A stretch of 64,000 nucleotides of DNA from contig JABSPK010000002.1 in assembly GCA_013214065.1 (NCBI GenBank), forward strand, positions 372,001 through 436,000. Reading direction: 5' to 3'. Made by a program: the position numbers and the translations under genes. Shown one piece after another: positions 18,080-27,180 of the stretch. Position 1 is the stretch's first letter. The number at the start of each line of letters is the position of its first letter. This DNA is from Flavobacteriaceae bacterium (GTDB lineage: Bacteria; Bacteroidota; Bacteroidia; Flavobacteriales; Flavobacteriaceae). A model generated the notes under the pieces. It had not been told where the DNA came from. It worked only from the letters and a program-made list of their open reading frames with translations, and made no database searches.

Positions 18080-19258
18080 TTATTTGATTGTTGTTGTTCG
18101 TTGTTTGGGTCGGATCCGAATGATCTGACCGTTCTCATTATCGGTCAGGAGATACAATCTTCCATCGGGACTCTGCACCACTTTTCGAGACCTTACCCGG
18201 CTGTCAAGAAACAGTTCCTCGGCACTTTTCAATGTGTCACCCTCCATTTGGAAACGCCACAAACTTCCCCGTGATAGACCGGGCACAAAAAGATCCCCTT
18301 TCCAATTGGGGAATTCGTCACCCGTGTAGAAACAGAGTCCGGTCGGGGCTACCGTATGCAGCCAAAACCAATGAGGGTCTGTAAAGGTGGCCCCTTCGAT
18401 AGAAGGTGGTTTATAATCGGCGCTCCGCAATTTACCCGTGGTCACGTTCGGCCACCCATAGTTTGCTTTGGGGTACAGTATATTGAGCTCATCACCTTGT
18501 ATGGTACCGTGTTCGGTAAACCACAGCTGACCGGTTTGGGGATGCAAAGCAATTCCTTGGGTATTTCGAATGCCCACCGCATATAAGCTGGGTACGGCTT
18601 CGCTTCCAAAATCGGGGTTGTCCTCGGGGATACTTCCGTCCAAATTGAAACGATGGATCTTACCCCTAGGATCGGTTAGATCTTGGGCAATGGGTATTTC
18701 CGGTTCATCATGCTCCCAAAAAAGCCGCTCGCCAACAGTTAGGTATAAGGCGTTATCGGCCCCGATCGCCATACCACCCCCATAGTGGTAGTTACCGTGC
18801 GTATAAGGTGTGGCGATCAAGATCGTTCGTATATCGGTCAGTCGATCCCCTTGCAAGCGGGCACTGATATATTTTGTGGTCTTTCCGACCCCTGGTTTTT
18901 TGGCAGCATACGAAAGGAAGATGCGTTGGTTCTTTTTGAAATCGGGATGCTTGAGCACTTCATACATTCCAGAGTTGTCACCAATATGAACCACCCCGAT
19001 ACTATCAGTCAAATCGGCAGGAAAACCCTCAATTACGGTTTTCGTTCCACTCGATAGGTTTACACGAACCAAATCCCCGTTCTTTTCGGTGACCAAGGCC
19101 TCTTCTTCAGAAAGGAAGGCCATACTCCAAGGACGATTCAGGCCCTCGAAGACCAGCTGTTTTTCTGCACGTACAGCCTGCAACCCATTGCGTTGGGTGT
19201 CGTTTGGCGCACATGAAAAAAAAAGGAGGGACGCTAGGGCTAAAACAAGACTTCGCAT
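18080..19258 (-). CDS. PQQ-dependent sugar dehydrogenase (glucose/sorbosone type)
   Basis: 392 residues. Lipoprotein signal with cysteine at 16 (LLFFSC). The mature part is a six-bladed propeller of the soluble aldose dehydrogenase family: NRPWSMAFL, HGNYHYGGGMAIGADNALYL, DPRGKIHRFNLDGSIPEDNP, GIRNTQGIALHPQTGQLWFTEHG, GDELNILYPKANYGWP and a C-terminal DGRLYLLTDNENGQIIRI. It would oxidise sugars in the periplasm if PQQ is supplied; no pqq genes are in the window. A long palindrome lies just upstream. Confidence 0.9.
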   Translation of the reverse strand: MRSLVLALASLLFFSCAPNDTQRNGLQAVRAEKQLVFEGLNRPWSMAFLSEEEALVTEKNGDLVRVNLSSGTKTVIEGFPADLTDSIGVVHIGDNSGMYEVLKHPDFKKNQRIFLSYAAKKPGVGKTTKYISARLQGDRLTDIRTILIATPYTHGNYHYGGGMAIGADNALYLTVGERLFWEHDEPEIPIAQDLTDPRGKIHRFNLDGSIPEDNPDFGSEAVPSLYAVGIRNTQGIALHPQTGQLWFTEHGTIQGDELNILYPKANYGWPNVTTGKLRSADYKPPSIEGATFTDPHWFWLHTVAPTGLCFYTGDEFPNWKGDLFVPGLSRGSLWRFQMEGDTLKSAEELFLDSRVRSRKVVQSPDGRLYLLTDNENGQIIRIRPKQRTTTIK

Positions 19259-19296
19259 GATTTGGTTTTAGCACAAAAGAGCGGCGAAAAACCGAT

Positions 19297-19329
19297 ATCG
19301 TCTTTAAGAATCACGATTCTTAAAACGAT
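19297..19329. promoter_or_regulatory. Long palindrome upstream of the sugar dehydrogenase
   Basis: ATCGTCTTTAAGAATC (19297-19312), two bases, then GATTCTTAAAACGAT (19315-19329): a near-perfect inverted repeat with ten exact central pairs each side. It is 39 bases before the dehydrogenase start and just past the stop of the AraC-type gene. No U-run follows on either strand, so an operator is more likely than a terminator. Confidence 0.55.
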
Positions 19330-19338
19330 TTTATGTCA

Positions 19339-20346
19339 TCAACCGAATTTTTGACGATAAGCCGATGGGGTCATTTTCGTATGCTCCTTAAAAGCCGTAT
19401 TAAACGAAGTGACATTGTTAAAGCCCGAGTCATAAGCGATCGATGCGATCTTATCATTGCGATATGCGGGATCGACCAAACGATTCTTGGCGGTTTCGAT
19501 CCGATAAGTATTCAGGAAGTCTGAAAAATTCTGGCCGGTCTGTTCGTTGATTACCCGAGACAAGGTCTTGGGTGCCGTATCGATCGATCGGGCAACTTCG
19601 GCCAAGGATACTTTCTGGTTCAGATAAACGGCATCCGTTTTAATAAGCTCATCCAATTTTCGGAGCAAGGCATCAGCAATCGAACGGTCCATTTTCCGGC
19701 CTTGGTATTTTTCCAATTGGAAACTGTGCTTCCGCAAAAGCAGAAATGAAAATACATAGACCAAAAAGGTATAGCAAATAGCCCCCCCGATATAGAATGG
19801 GATGAACCCGGAAACATTACCGATATAAAATCCCCAAATCACGGCGACACCGATGATCAGATTACGGTACCAATTCGAAACGGTCGTTTGGGCAGTAGGC
19901 TTCGTACGATGCCAAAGACGGATCGAACCAATCAAGTAAACCAATAAATGGGCAAAAACCGCGTAGTAAACAAGCATGGATACCAGGTCGAATCGGTTCG
20001 GAATAAGGTCCGACAACAAACTGAACAGAAGGTAGGGCGAAAAATGGTAGAAGGGTCGCCACTTGGAGTTCTCGGTGATATGAAAGACCGCCTTGCCGTA
20101 CTGCCACAATGCCGCGCCGACCATCAAGATTCCGGCGATGCCCAAGTTGCGCTCCCAAGCTTCGAGGTCAATATAGGTGTTCAGTATCGATTTGCCGATA
20201 CGAACGGTCAATCCCAAAATGAGCAGCCCTAAGAACCAATGGGCCTTGCGGTTTCCTTTCTTGAGGGTGAAGAGGTAGGCGCACAAAAAGAGGGCCTGGG
20301 CGATACCCAAGCAACTCAACACCAAAATGACCGATGAAGCATCCAT
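19339..20346 (-). CDS. Membrane-bound AraC-family regulator
   Basis: 335 residues. The N-terminal 215 residues hold about six or seven hydrophobic helices (VILVLSCLGIAQALFLCAYLF, WFLGLLILGLTV, LLVYLIGSI, NLIIGVAVIWGFYIG, and others). After a basic linker, an AraC double HTH occupies about 235-333 (VSLAEVARSIDTAPKTLSRV and IASIAYDSGFNNVTSFNTAF). It probably senses a signal in the membrane and acts on nearby DNA; the adjacent dehydrogenase and its upstream palindrome are candidate targets (inference). Divergent from the lactonase gene. Confidence 0.92.
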   Translation of the reverse strand: MDASSVILVLSCLGIAQALFLCAYLFTLKKGNRKAHWFLGLLILGLTVRIGKSILNTYIDLEAWERNLGIAGILMVGAALWQYGKAVFHITENSKWRPFYHFSPYLLFSLLSDLIPNRFDLVSMLVYYAVFAHLLVYLIGSIRLWHRTKPTAQTTVSNWYRNLIIGVAVIWGFYIGNVSGFIPFYIGGAICYTFLVYVFSFLLLRKHSFQLEKYQGRKMDRSIADALLRKLDELIKTDAVYLNQKVSLAEVARSIDTAPKTLSRVINEQTGQNFSDFLNTYRIETAKNRLVDPAYRNDKIASIAYDSGFNNVTSFNTAFKEHTKMTPSAYRQKFG

Positions 20347-20412
20347 GATTTAAAGATAAAAATAGTAGGGATGCCCGACATCATGTATTTTTGGATAAAC
20401 AAACCGTTCGCC

Positions 20413-21507
20413 ATGAAACGACCTTTATCCCTCTTGCTCCTCCTTCTCTTGATGATCGCCTGTGGTGAAAAAACAACGCCCCCTATGGAAACCCTATATA
20501 TCGGAACGTACACTGATGGCACGAGCGAAGGCATCTATTCGTTGCAATTCGATCCGGAAACCGGGAGTTTGGACTCCCTAGAGCTGAAAGCCATTCTACC
20601 CAACCCTTCGTTTTTAGCGATTTCCGAAGATCGAAGCATGCTATACGCCGTTCAAGAAACGGCCGATTTCGATTCACTGGGTGGCGGTGTCACTGCGTTC
20701 AGTTTGAAGGAAGGGGTTTTGAAAGAACTGAACAGTATGGGAAGCGGAGGCGCCCACCCCTGTCATGTGGCCTTAGCGACCGACGGGCAGTTGGCAGTTT
20801 CGAACTATACCGGTGGCAATCTTTCCATTTTCGATCTCGATGAAGATGGCCGTTTGGGTAAACGTCAACTCATCGACCATAAAGTCTTGGACACGACTAA
20901 AACCGCCCATGTACACAAAGCCGAATTCAATGAAGACGGATTGTTGGTTTCGGATTTGGGCTTGGATCGTCTACAACGGTATTCCTTTAACGAAGGGGAA
21001 TGGCAAGCCGCGAAACAGACTTCAATTGCACTACCTGATGGCGCAGGACCTAGGCATTTCACCTTTAATACCGATAGGTCTATTTTATATGTGATCAACG
21101 AATTGAATGCGACCATTACCGTCTTCAAAAAGAACGATAAGCAAGAATACCACTCGGTACAAACTATAGCGACTCTGGCTGAGGGCTTTGACGGCCCAAA
21201 GGCGTGCGCCGACATTCACCTTTCGCCTGATGGTCGATTTCTGTATGGTACCAATCGTGGTGAGAACACCTTGGTCATCTATTCGGTTGCCCGTGATTCG
21301 GGACTTTTGGAGTTGATCGGCCGGACCTCGGTAGAGGGGGATTGGCCAAGAAATTTCTGCATGGACCCTTCTGGAAAGTTCCTTCTGGTAGCGAATCAAT
21401 TCAGTGATGCGATTACCGTCTTCCAGCGAAATCAAGAGGACGGCGGCTTGACTTTCCTACACGAATTCGTATTGTCAAAACCGGTATGTTTGGTATTCGC
21501 CGATTAA
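20413..21507 (+). CDS. Lactonase family protein (6-phosphogluconolactonase-like propeller), lipoprotein
   Basis: 364 residues from the ATG at 20413, which gives a clean lipoprotein signal (LLLLLLLMIAC, Cys17). The mature chain is a seven-bladed propeller of the Pgl/YbhE type: LYIGTYTDGTSEGIYS, GGAHPCHVAL, GAGPRHFTFNTDRSILYVINE, IHLSPDGRFLYGTNRGENTLVIY and DWPRNFCMDPSGKFLLVANQ. The lipid anchor suggests a periplasmic sugar lactone substrate. Together with the neighbouring sugar dehydrogenase, which yields lactones, this suggests a periplasmic aldose-oxidation pair (inference). Confidence 0.9.
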   Translation: MKRPLSLLLLLLLMIACGEKTTPPMETLYIGTYTDGTSEGIYSLQFDPETGSLDSLELKAILPNPSFLAISEDRSMLYAVQETADFDSLGGGVTAFSLKEGVLKELNSMGSGGAHPCHVALATDGQLAVSNYTGGNLSIFDLDEDGRLGKRQLIDHKVLDTTKTAHVHKAEFNEDGLLVSDLGLDRLQRYSFNEGEWQAAKQTSIALPDGAGPRHFTFNTDRSILYVINELNATITVFKKNDKQEYHSVQTIATLAEGFDGPKACADIHLSPDGRFLYGTNRGENTLVIYSVARDSGLLELIGRTSVEGDWPRNFCMDPSGKFLLVANQFSDAITVFQRNQEDGGLTFLHEFVLSKPVCLVFAD

Positions 21508-21514
21508 AGGTGAC

Positions 21515-22807
21515 CTAAGCGTTCATCAAAGTTTCGATTTCCTCAGCCTCGATCGGGATGTTCCGCATTAAATTGAAGGGTTCACCCTGTTCTTGAATAA
21601 CGACATCGTCTTCTAAGCGAATGCCCATTTTTTCATCGGGTATGTAAATTCCGGGTTCGACCGTAAAGACCATATTGGCCTGCATGGGGGTTTTTAGTTC
21701 ACCGTAATCGTGGGTGTCCAGGCCGATATGATGGCTGGTGCCGTGCATAAAGTACTTCTTATAAGCGGGCCAGTCCGGGTTTTCATTCTGTACATCCGCC
21801 TTTGTCAAAAGTCCGAGCCCAAGTAATTCCGAAGTCATGATCTTCCCTACTTCTTTATGGTATTCGGCCCAAATCGTTCCGGGCACCAACAATTTCGTCG
21901 CTTCATTCTTCACACGTAATACGGCATCATAGACCTGACGTTGCCTTTCGGTGAACCTACCGTTGACCGGTATCGTCCGTGTCATGTCGCTGGAGTAATT
22001 CGCGTACTCGGCCCCAACATCCATTAAGATCAAATCGCCGCTTTGGCATTGTTGGTTGTTTTCGATATAGTGGAGCACGTTGGCGTTATCCCCTGATGCA
22101 ATGATCGGGGTATACGCAAACCCCTTACTTCGGTTTCGGATGAATTCATGCAAATACTCCGCCTCAAGTTCATACTCCCAGACCCCAGGTCTCGTATAGG
22201 CCAAAATACGTCGAAACCCTTTTTCGGTAATCGAACAGGCCTGTTGCATTAAATCGAGTTCTTGGGTTTCCTTGACTCCTCGGATGCGTTGCAAGATAGG
22301 ATTGCTCTTGGCCATTTGATGGGCCGGAAATTCCTTTTTGCAATGCGCGATGAACCGATCTTCACGAGTTTCGGTCTCTACCGCCTGCCGGTAGTGTTCG
22401 TTCGTATTGAAATAAATGGTTTCGGCTTCGGTCATCAAATCGAAGAAAACCTTTTTGAAATCGGTCAACCAATAAATCGTAGGAATGCCGGATACCTGGG
22501 TAGCAGCTTCTTTGGTCAATTTCGCCCCTTCCCAGACAGCGATATGTTCGTTGGTCTCGCGAACGAAGAGCACCTCACGATGCTTGGGATCCATAGCTTC
22601 AGGAAACAACAACAAGATCGTTTCCTCTTGATCGGCCCCACTTAAATAAAAGATGTCGCTATGTTGCTCGAAAGGCATGGTGCTATCGGCACTGATCGGA
22701 TAGATATCGTTTGAATTGAATACCGCGATGCTTTTCGGGCGCATTTGCGCCATGAACTTTTGTCGGTTCTTGATGAAAAGTGCATTATCGATCGGGTCGT
22801 ATTTCAT
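21515..22807 (-). CDS. pepP: Aminopeptidase P (Xaa-Pro aminopeptidase)
   Basis: 430 residues, the normal length. An N-terminal creatinase-type domain (about 1-170) is followed by the pita-bread metallopeptidase domain. The dinuclear metal ligands are visible: aspartates in DVGAEYANYSSDMTRT, histidine in HGTSHHIGLDTHD, and glutamates in TVEPGIYI and RLEDDVVI. Removes N-terminal residues preceding proline. It has its own strong promoter, whose -33 region touches the terminator of the gene upstream, and ends 7 bases from the convergent lactonase. Confidence 0.95.
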   Translation of the reverse strand: MKYDPIDNALFIKNRQKFMAQMRPKSIAVFNSNDIYPISADSTMPFEQHSDIFYLSGADQEETILLLFPEAMDPKHREVLFVRETNEHIAVWEGAKLTKEAATQVSGIPTIYWLTDFKKVFFDLMTEAETIYFNTNEHYRQAVETETREDRFIAHCKKEFPAHQMAKSNPILQRIRGVKETQELDLMQQACSITEKGFRRILAYTRPGVWEYELEAEYLHEFIRNRSKGFAYTPIIASGDNANVLHYIENNQQCQSGDLILMDVGAEYANYSSDMTRTIPVNGRFTERQRQVYDAVLRVKNEATKLLVPGTIWAEYHKEVGKIMTSELLGLGLLTKADVQNENPDWPAYKKYFMHGTSHHIGLDTHDYGELKTPMQANMVFTVEPGIYIPDEKMGIRLEDDVVIQEQGEPFNLMRNIPIEAEEIETLMNA

Positions 22808-22822
22808 GTCGGACTATTTGTT

Positions 22823-22852
22823 CAAATGTAGCGAATTGACCAACGGTCGCAA
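22823..22852 (-). promoter_or_regulatory. Promoter of pepP
   Basis: Minus-strand TTG (22850-22852, within TTTTG) then 19 bases then TACATTTG (22823-22830), a full consensus match 15 bases upstream of the start codon. Confidence 0.75.
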
Positions 22853-22880
22853 AACAAAAAAAGGCCCCGAGGGGCCTCTG
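22852..22880 (-). terminator. Intrinsic terminator of the glycine-rich gene
   Basis: Minus-strand hairpin AGGCCCC/GGGGCCT (22862-22868 with 22871-22877) is followed by a run of Ts (A-rich 22852-22862 on the plus strand). The T-run overlaps the -33 region of the pepP promoter. Confidence 0.85.
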
Positions 22881-22899
22881 AAAAAAGTTCGGTCCGTGA

Positions 22900-23181
22900 T
22901 TATTTGGACATCGCTCCTTTGATCGCTCCGATCACGGCCATAATGACGCCGCCACCGACACCACCACCGGCGATGCTTCCCAAGATTCCGGAAACATCCA
23001 TGCCACCGTCAGTGCCAAGACCGAGCATGCCGAGCAAGTAGCCTCCAAGTCCCCCTCCTAAAATTCCCGAAATGGAATTACCAAGGGTGCCCAAGTTCAA
23101 TTTCGGTAACAGTTTTCCTGCCAGATTGCCTCCGACAGCTCCTGAAACTAGTTGAATAATCAACGGCAAATACTCTTCCAT
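22900..23181 (-). CDS. Small glycine-zipper membrane protein
   Basis: 93 residues from the ATG at 23181 (a longer frame to 23232 adds an unlikely tail). After MEEYLPLIIQLVSGAVGGN the sequence is dominated by Gly/Leu/Ile/Ala repeats (ISGILGGGLGGYLLG, GSIAGGGVGGGVIMAVIGAI), suggesting two or three tightly packed helices like those of glycine-zipper membrane proteins. Function unknown. The unit ends at a good intrinsic terminator and appears monocistronic. Confidence 0.75.
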   Translation of the reverse strand: MEEYLPLIIQLVSGAVGGNLAGKLLPKLNLGTLGNSISGILGGGLGGYLLGMLGLGTDGGMDVSGILGSIAGGGVGGGVIMAVIGAIKGAMSK

Positions 23182-23359
23182 GTTTATAGTTTTTATGGTT
23201 ACTTGGCAATAAATTAAACCTTTTTTTATCAATTTCGCAAAATAGAGGGTCTATAATTAGCATTTTTTCATTTTTTTGTAGTAATTTTTCTATAATTCCA
23301 CGTTTGTTCCTACACGGCGGAATTCATACCTTCCACATTCAATTCAACACCACATTTTC

Positions 23360-26206
23360 ATGAGATCACTCCTTGTCTTCAGCCTATTGCTTTCGGCCCA
23401 AATCACATGGGCCCAGCAGGCCACCGATGCCCAATCCGTTCAAAAGGCCCTCGAGGCCAAATCGGAAATGGCACAAAGCTCGTTGGTAAAGAACATTCCC
23501 TTGACAAACGTCGGTCCGGCCATCATGAGCGGACGGGTGGTCGATTTGGAGGTCAACCCCCAAGACCCCAACGAATTTTATGTGGCTTACGCTTCGGGTG
23601 GACTTTGGCATACCCAAAGCAATGGGATTTCATTCGAACCGGTGATGGACAATGCCGTGACCCAAAATTTAGGGGATATCGCCGTTGATTGGAAAAACGG
23701 TATTCTTTGGGCAGGAACAGGAGAAAACAATGCCTCGCGTTCCTCCTACGCGGGCATCGGATTGCTCAAGTCGACCGATAACGGCAAAACCTGGGAACAT
23801 GTCGGCCTATCGGACTCCCATCATATCGGTAGGATTTTGATCAACCCCGACGACCCCAATGAAGTAGTTGTGGGCGTCACGGGTCATTTGTACTCCACCA
23901 ATTCCGAACGCGGTATTTACAAAACCAACGATGGTGGGGCAAGCTGGACCAAAACCCTTTTCGTCAACGATGCTACGGGTATCATCGACATGGCCTGTTC
24001 ACCTGAAAACTTCGACATCCAATATGCGGCTGCTTGGCAAAAAGACCGAAAAGCATGGGATTTTATCGGTAATGGTACCGGCTCGGGCATTTATAAAAGT
24101 ACGGATGGGGGTGACAGTTGGACCTTGGTCAGCACCGCAGATAGCGGTTTCCCGACAGGTGATGGTGTAGGTCGCATCGGTTTGGCGGTGTTCGATGACA
24201 ACACCGTATATGCCGTTCATGATAGCCAGTTCAGACGGGCCAAAAAAGAAAAGGAAACGAAAAAGTCGGATGCCCTGACTAAAGACGATTTTAAAACCAT
24301 GGACCAAGCGACCTTCTTGGCCCTCGATAACAAAAAACTGAATACCTATCTAAAGACGAACGGGTTTCAAGAAAAATACCGCGCTGAAAACGTTAAGAAT
24401 ATGGTTCGTGATGGTGCGGTAAAACCGCTTGACTTGGCCAAATACCTCGAAAATGCGAACTCGGCCCTCTTCGATACCCCGGTTATCGGGGCCGAAGTCT
24501 ATCGCAGCGACGATGCGGGAACAAGCTGGACCAAACAAAACGAAAATTACATCGATGACCTTTTCTATAGTTACGGATACTATTTCGCCCAAATCAGGGT
24601 CGACCCCAGTGATAAAGAGAAAATCTACTTGGCCGGAGTGCCCTTGATCATGTCAACGGATGGTGGCAACACCTATACTTCGATCAGTAAAGAAAACGTG
24701 CACTCCGACCACCATGCCCTTTGGGTCAATCCGAATCGGTCGGGCCATCTGATCAATGGAAACGACGGAGGGGTCAACATAAGCTATGATGATGGCGGTC
24801 ATTGGATGAAAAACAACTCCCCATCGGTCGGGCAGTTTTATGCGATCAATGTCGATAACCAAGAACCCTACCATATCTATGGGGGGCTCCAAGACAATGG
24901 GGTGTGGAAAGGTGCGCACACCTCCAAAGAAGACAACCGTTGGCAATCGACCGGTAAAAACCCGTGGCAGAGCATCATGGGTGGTGACGGCATGCAGGTA
25001 CAGATCGACGACCGAAACCCCGATATCGTTTATACCGGATTCCAATTCGGAAACTACTACCGTTTGGATCTGGCACAAGAGAAATTCGACCCCATCCAAC
25101 CCAAGCATGAACTGGGTGAGGCCCCATATCGATTCAACTGGCAAACCCCGATATTATTGAGTGGCCATAACCAAGATATTCTGTATCTGGGCGGGAATAA
25201 GTTACACCGATCCCTCAACCAGGGCGAAGACTGGGAGGCGATTTCAGGAGACCTGACCCAAGGACCCAAAAAAGGGAATGTCGCCTACGGCACCTTGACC
25301 ACGATTTCGGAATCCCCCTTCAAATTCGGATGGCTTTATGTCGGAAGTGATGACGGACTGGTTCATGTCAGCACCAATGGTGGGGGCAACTGGACACGGA
25401 TTTCGGACAGTTTCCCGAAAGACCTTTGGGTGAGCGAAGTCGCCGCATCGAAACATAAAAAAGAACGGGTCTATGTGACCTTGAACGGCTACCGCTGGGA
25501 TGACTTTACCCCCTATGTGTATGTCAGTGATGATATGGGAAAAAGTTGGAAGAACATCACCAACAACATTCCTGCTTCACCGGTCAATGCCCTGGTCGAA
25601 GATCCTTCAAATGAAAACTTGTTGTTCGTAGGCACCGACAACGGATTGTACGCTTCTATGGATCGCGGGGCAAGTTGGGAGTTGATGCAAAACGGTATGC
25701 CCAATGTCGCCGTTCACGATTTGGTCATCCAACCTACGGCCAAACATTTGGTGGTCGGCACCCATGGCCGCAGTATTTACAGGGCCGATATCGCGAACTT
25801 ACAAGAATTGACCGCTGGGGTCATGGGCAAGGCATTGCATCTATTCGCACTGGAGAACATCAAACATTCAGCTCGCTGGGGAACTAGTTGGAGCAGCTGG
25901 GGCAACCCGAATACCCCAGGAGTCGATCTCAGCTTCTTCGCCGCCAGGGGCGGGACCTACACGGCCTCCGTGCAGACCGCGAATGGTGTTGAAGTCAGCG
26001 CGGTAAGCCTTGATGCCCATCGCGGAATGAACGTGCTATCGTACGATGTGGCTTTTACCAAAGAGGGTAAGAAGAACTTTTTGAAAAAGAACAAAATGCG
26101 ATTGACCGAAGCCAAAAACGGCAAGACCTATTTGCCTAAAGGGGCCTATTCCATTACCATCAGTGGTCATGGGGTTTCCGAAAAAACGAGCTTTGAAATC
26201 GAATAG
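23360..26206 (+). CDS. Large secreted BNR/VPS10-type beta-propeller protein
   Basis: 948 residues with a cleavable signal peptide (LLLSAQITWAQ). About ten BNR-type repeats (S/T-x-D-x-G-x-x-W) are spread over the chain: STDNGKTW, TNDGGASW, STDGGDSW, SDDAGTSW, STDGGNTY, SYDDGGHW, STNGGGNW, SDDMGKSW, SMDRGASW and a degenerate SLNQGEDW. This fits two stacked propellers as in sortilin/VPS10 or xyloglucanase-like proteins, with a C-terminal 120-residue beta domain. A charged insert (about 295-370) interrupts the first half. Catalysis cannot be assumed. Neither a canonical T9SS C-terminal motif nor a lipobox is evident. Confidence 0.88.
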   Translation: MRSLLVFSLLLSAQITWAQQATDAQSVQKALEAKSEMAQSSLVKNIPLTNVGPAIMSGRVVDLEVNPQDPNEFYVAYASGGLWHTQSNGISFEPVMDNAVTQNLGDIAVDWKNGILWAGTGENNASRSSYAGIGLLKSTDNGKTWEHVGLSDSHHIGRILINPDDPNEVVVGVTGHLYSTNSERGIYKTNDGGASWTKTLFVNDATGIIDMACSPENFDIQYAAAWQKDRKAWDFIGNGTGSGIYKSTDGGDSWTLVSTADSGFPTGDGVGRIGLAVFDDNTVYAVHDSQFRRAKKEKETKKSDALTKDDFKTMDQATFLALDNKKLNTYLKTNGFQEKYRAENVKNMVRDGAVKPLDLAKYLENANSALFDTPVIGAEVYRSDDAGTSWTKQNENYIDDLFYSYGYYFAQIRVDPSDKEKIYLAGVPLIMSTDGGNTYTSISKENVHSDHHALWVNPNRSGHLINGNDGGVNISYDDGGHWMKNNSPSVGQFYAINVDNQEPYHIYGGLQDNGVWKGAHTSKEDNRWQSTGKNPWQSIMGGDGMQVQIDDRNPDIVYTGFQFGNYYRLDLAQEKFDPIQPKHELGEAPYRFNWQTPILLSGHNQDILYLGGNKLHRSLNQGEDWEAISGDLTQGPKKGNVAYGTLTTISESPFKFGWLYVGSDDGLVHVSTNGGGNWTRISDSFPKDLWVSEVAASKHKKERVYVTLNGYRWDDFTPYVYVSDDMGKSWKNITNNIPASPVNALVEDPSNENLLFVGTDNGLYASMDRGASWELMQNGMPNVAVHDLVIQPTAKHLVVGTHGRSIYRADIANLQELTAGVMGKALHLFALENIKHSARWGTSWSSWGNPNTPGVDLSFFAARGGTYTASVQTANGVEVSAVSLDAHRGMNVLSYDVAFTKEGKKNFLKKNKMRLTEAKNGKTYLPKGAYSITISGHGVSEKTSFEIE

Positions 26207-26243
26207 ATTATCTTATTGAGACCCTATCCTAAACCGTAGTCCC

Positions 26244-26633
26244 ATGGTATTGAGTTTAAGCATACCGGCCTTACTGTTTCCTGCAATATCGTTGACGATG
26301 TTGGCCTATAACGCCAGGTATCTTGCCATCGCGGCTTTGATCCGACAATTGTACGCCCAGTTCGAAGAAAGTCAGGATACGCCTTTGAAGCGGCAAATCG
26401 AATCGTTACGCAAACGGCTCAATATTATCAAGAACATGCAGGCCACGGCGATAATCAGTTTTTTACTGGCCGCGGTCACCATGTTCTTGATTTACGTGGA
26501 ACATGAAGTCTGGGCGAACGTTTGTTTCGGTATCAGTTTGGTGTTCTTGATGCTATCATTGGTCTTATCGCTGATCGAAGTGCAATTGTCGACCAAGGCT
26601 TTGGGCATCCAGTTGAACAATATGGATAGCTAG
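26244..26633 (+). CDS. DUF2721 membrane protein
   Basis: 129 residues with three hydrophobic segments (ALLFPAISLTMLAYNARYL, ATAIISFLLAAVTMFLIYV, VCFGISLVFLMLSLVLSLI) and a charged loop between the first two, the DUF2721 layout. Function unknown. It starts 37 bases after the BNR protein and may be read from the same transcript. Confidence 0.85.
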   Translation: MVLSLSIPALLFPAISLTMLAYNARYLAIAALIRQLYAQFEESQDTPLKRQIESLRKRLNIIKNMQATAIISFLLAAVTMFLIYVEHEVWANVCFGISLVFLMLSLVLSLIEVQLSTKALGIQLNNMDS

Positions 26634-26745
26634 CGATCTCGTAGGAATATCAGAATTAAGAAGCGGTTAGGCGTGGTATTTTCCTGCACTTTTTTTCCCA
26701 TGGAATTAGTATATTTAAGGTCCAACTAAGCTAAAATTCCCTACC

Positions 26746-27180
26746 ATGAAAAGGGTGGCCGATATTCCCTTTTTTAAGAATATCCGAGAAATTCGGGAGT
26801 ACGAGTTCGGAAAATTCTATTTTTTCCGGGGTCTGGTGATTTCTGAAATCAAAGGCGGTATCGTTTTTGATTACGACATGGCGACACGTGCCATCAATGC
26901 GGCCCATGAGATTTTTGGGGAAGATATGCCCATCGCTTATATCTCGAATCGGGTCAACGAATATGATGTCGCTGCCAAAGACTGGGTCCGTTTCTTTTCA
27001 AACCGCAACCAACTTGACTTTTACTCGGTCGTTGGTACTACCAAAGCGAGCTTCGCCAGTTTGGTCTTGGAACGCATGTTTTTCAAAAATTCGATCAAGC
27101 AGTTCACCGACCTTGAGGAAGCCATAGCGTGGAGTGTCGATAAGATCCAGAAACGCGATAGCTCGATCAGTTACGTCTAA
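26746..27180 (+). CDS. Conserved hypothetical, STAS/SpoIIAA-like fold suspected
   Basis: 144 residues with alternating beta and alpha segments (REYEFGKFYFFRGLVISEI, MPIAYISNRVNEYDVAAKDW, SVVGTTKASFASLVLERMFF, FTDLEEAIAWSVDKI). The order and the C-terminal DLEEAIAWV-like helix recall STAS/SpoIIAA-like Bacteroidota proteins of unknown role; this is a fold guess only. No signal peptide. Its TAA stop shares CTAA with the stop of the convergent AstE-like gene. Confidence 0.75.
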   Translation: MKRVADIPFFKNIREIREYEFGKFYFFRGLVISEIKGGIVFDYDMATRAINAAHEIFGEDMPIAYISNRVNEYDVAAKDWVRFFSNRNQLDFYSVVGTTKASFASLVLERMFFKNSIKQFTDLEEAIAWSVDKIQKRDSSISYV

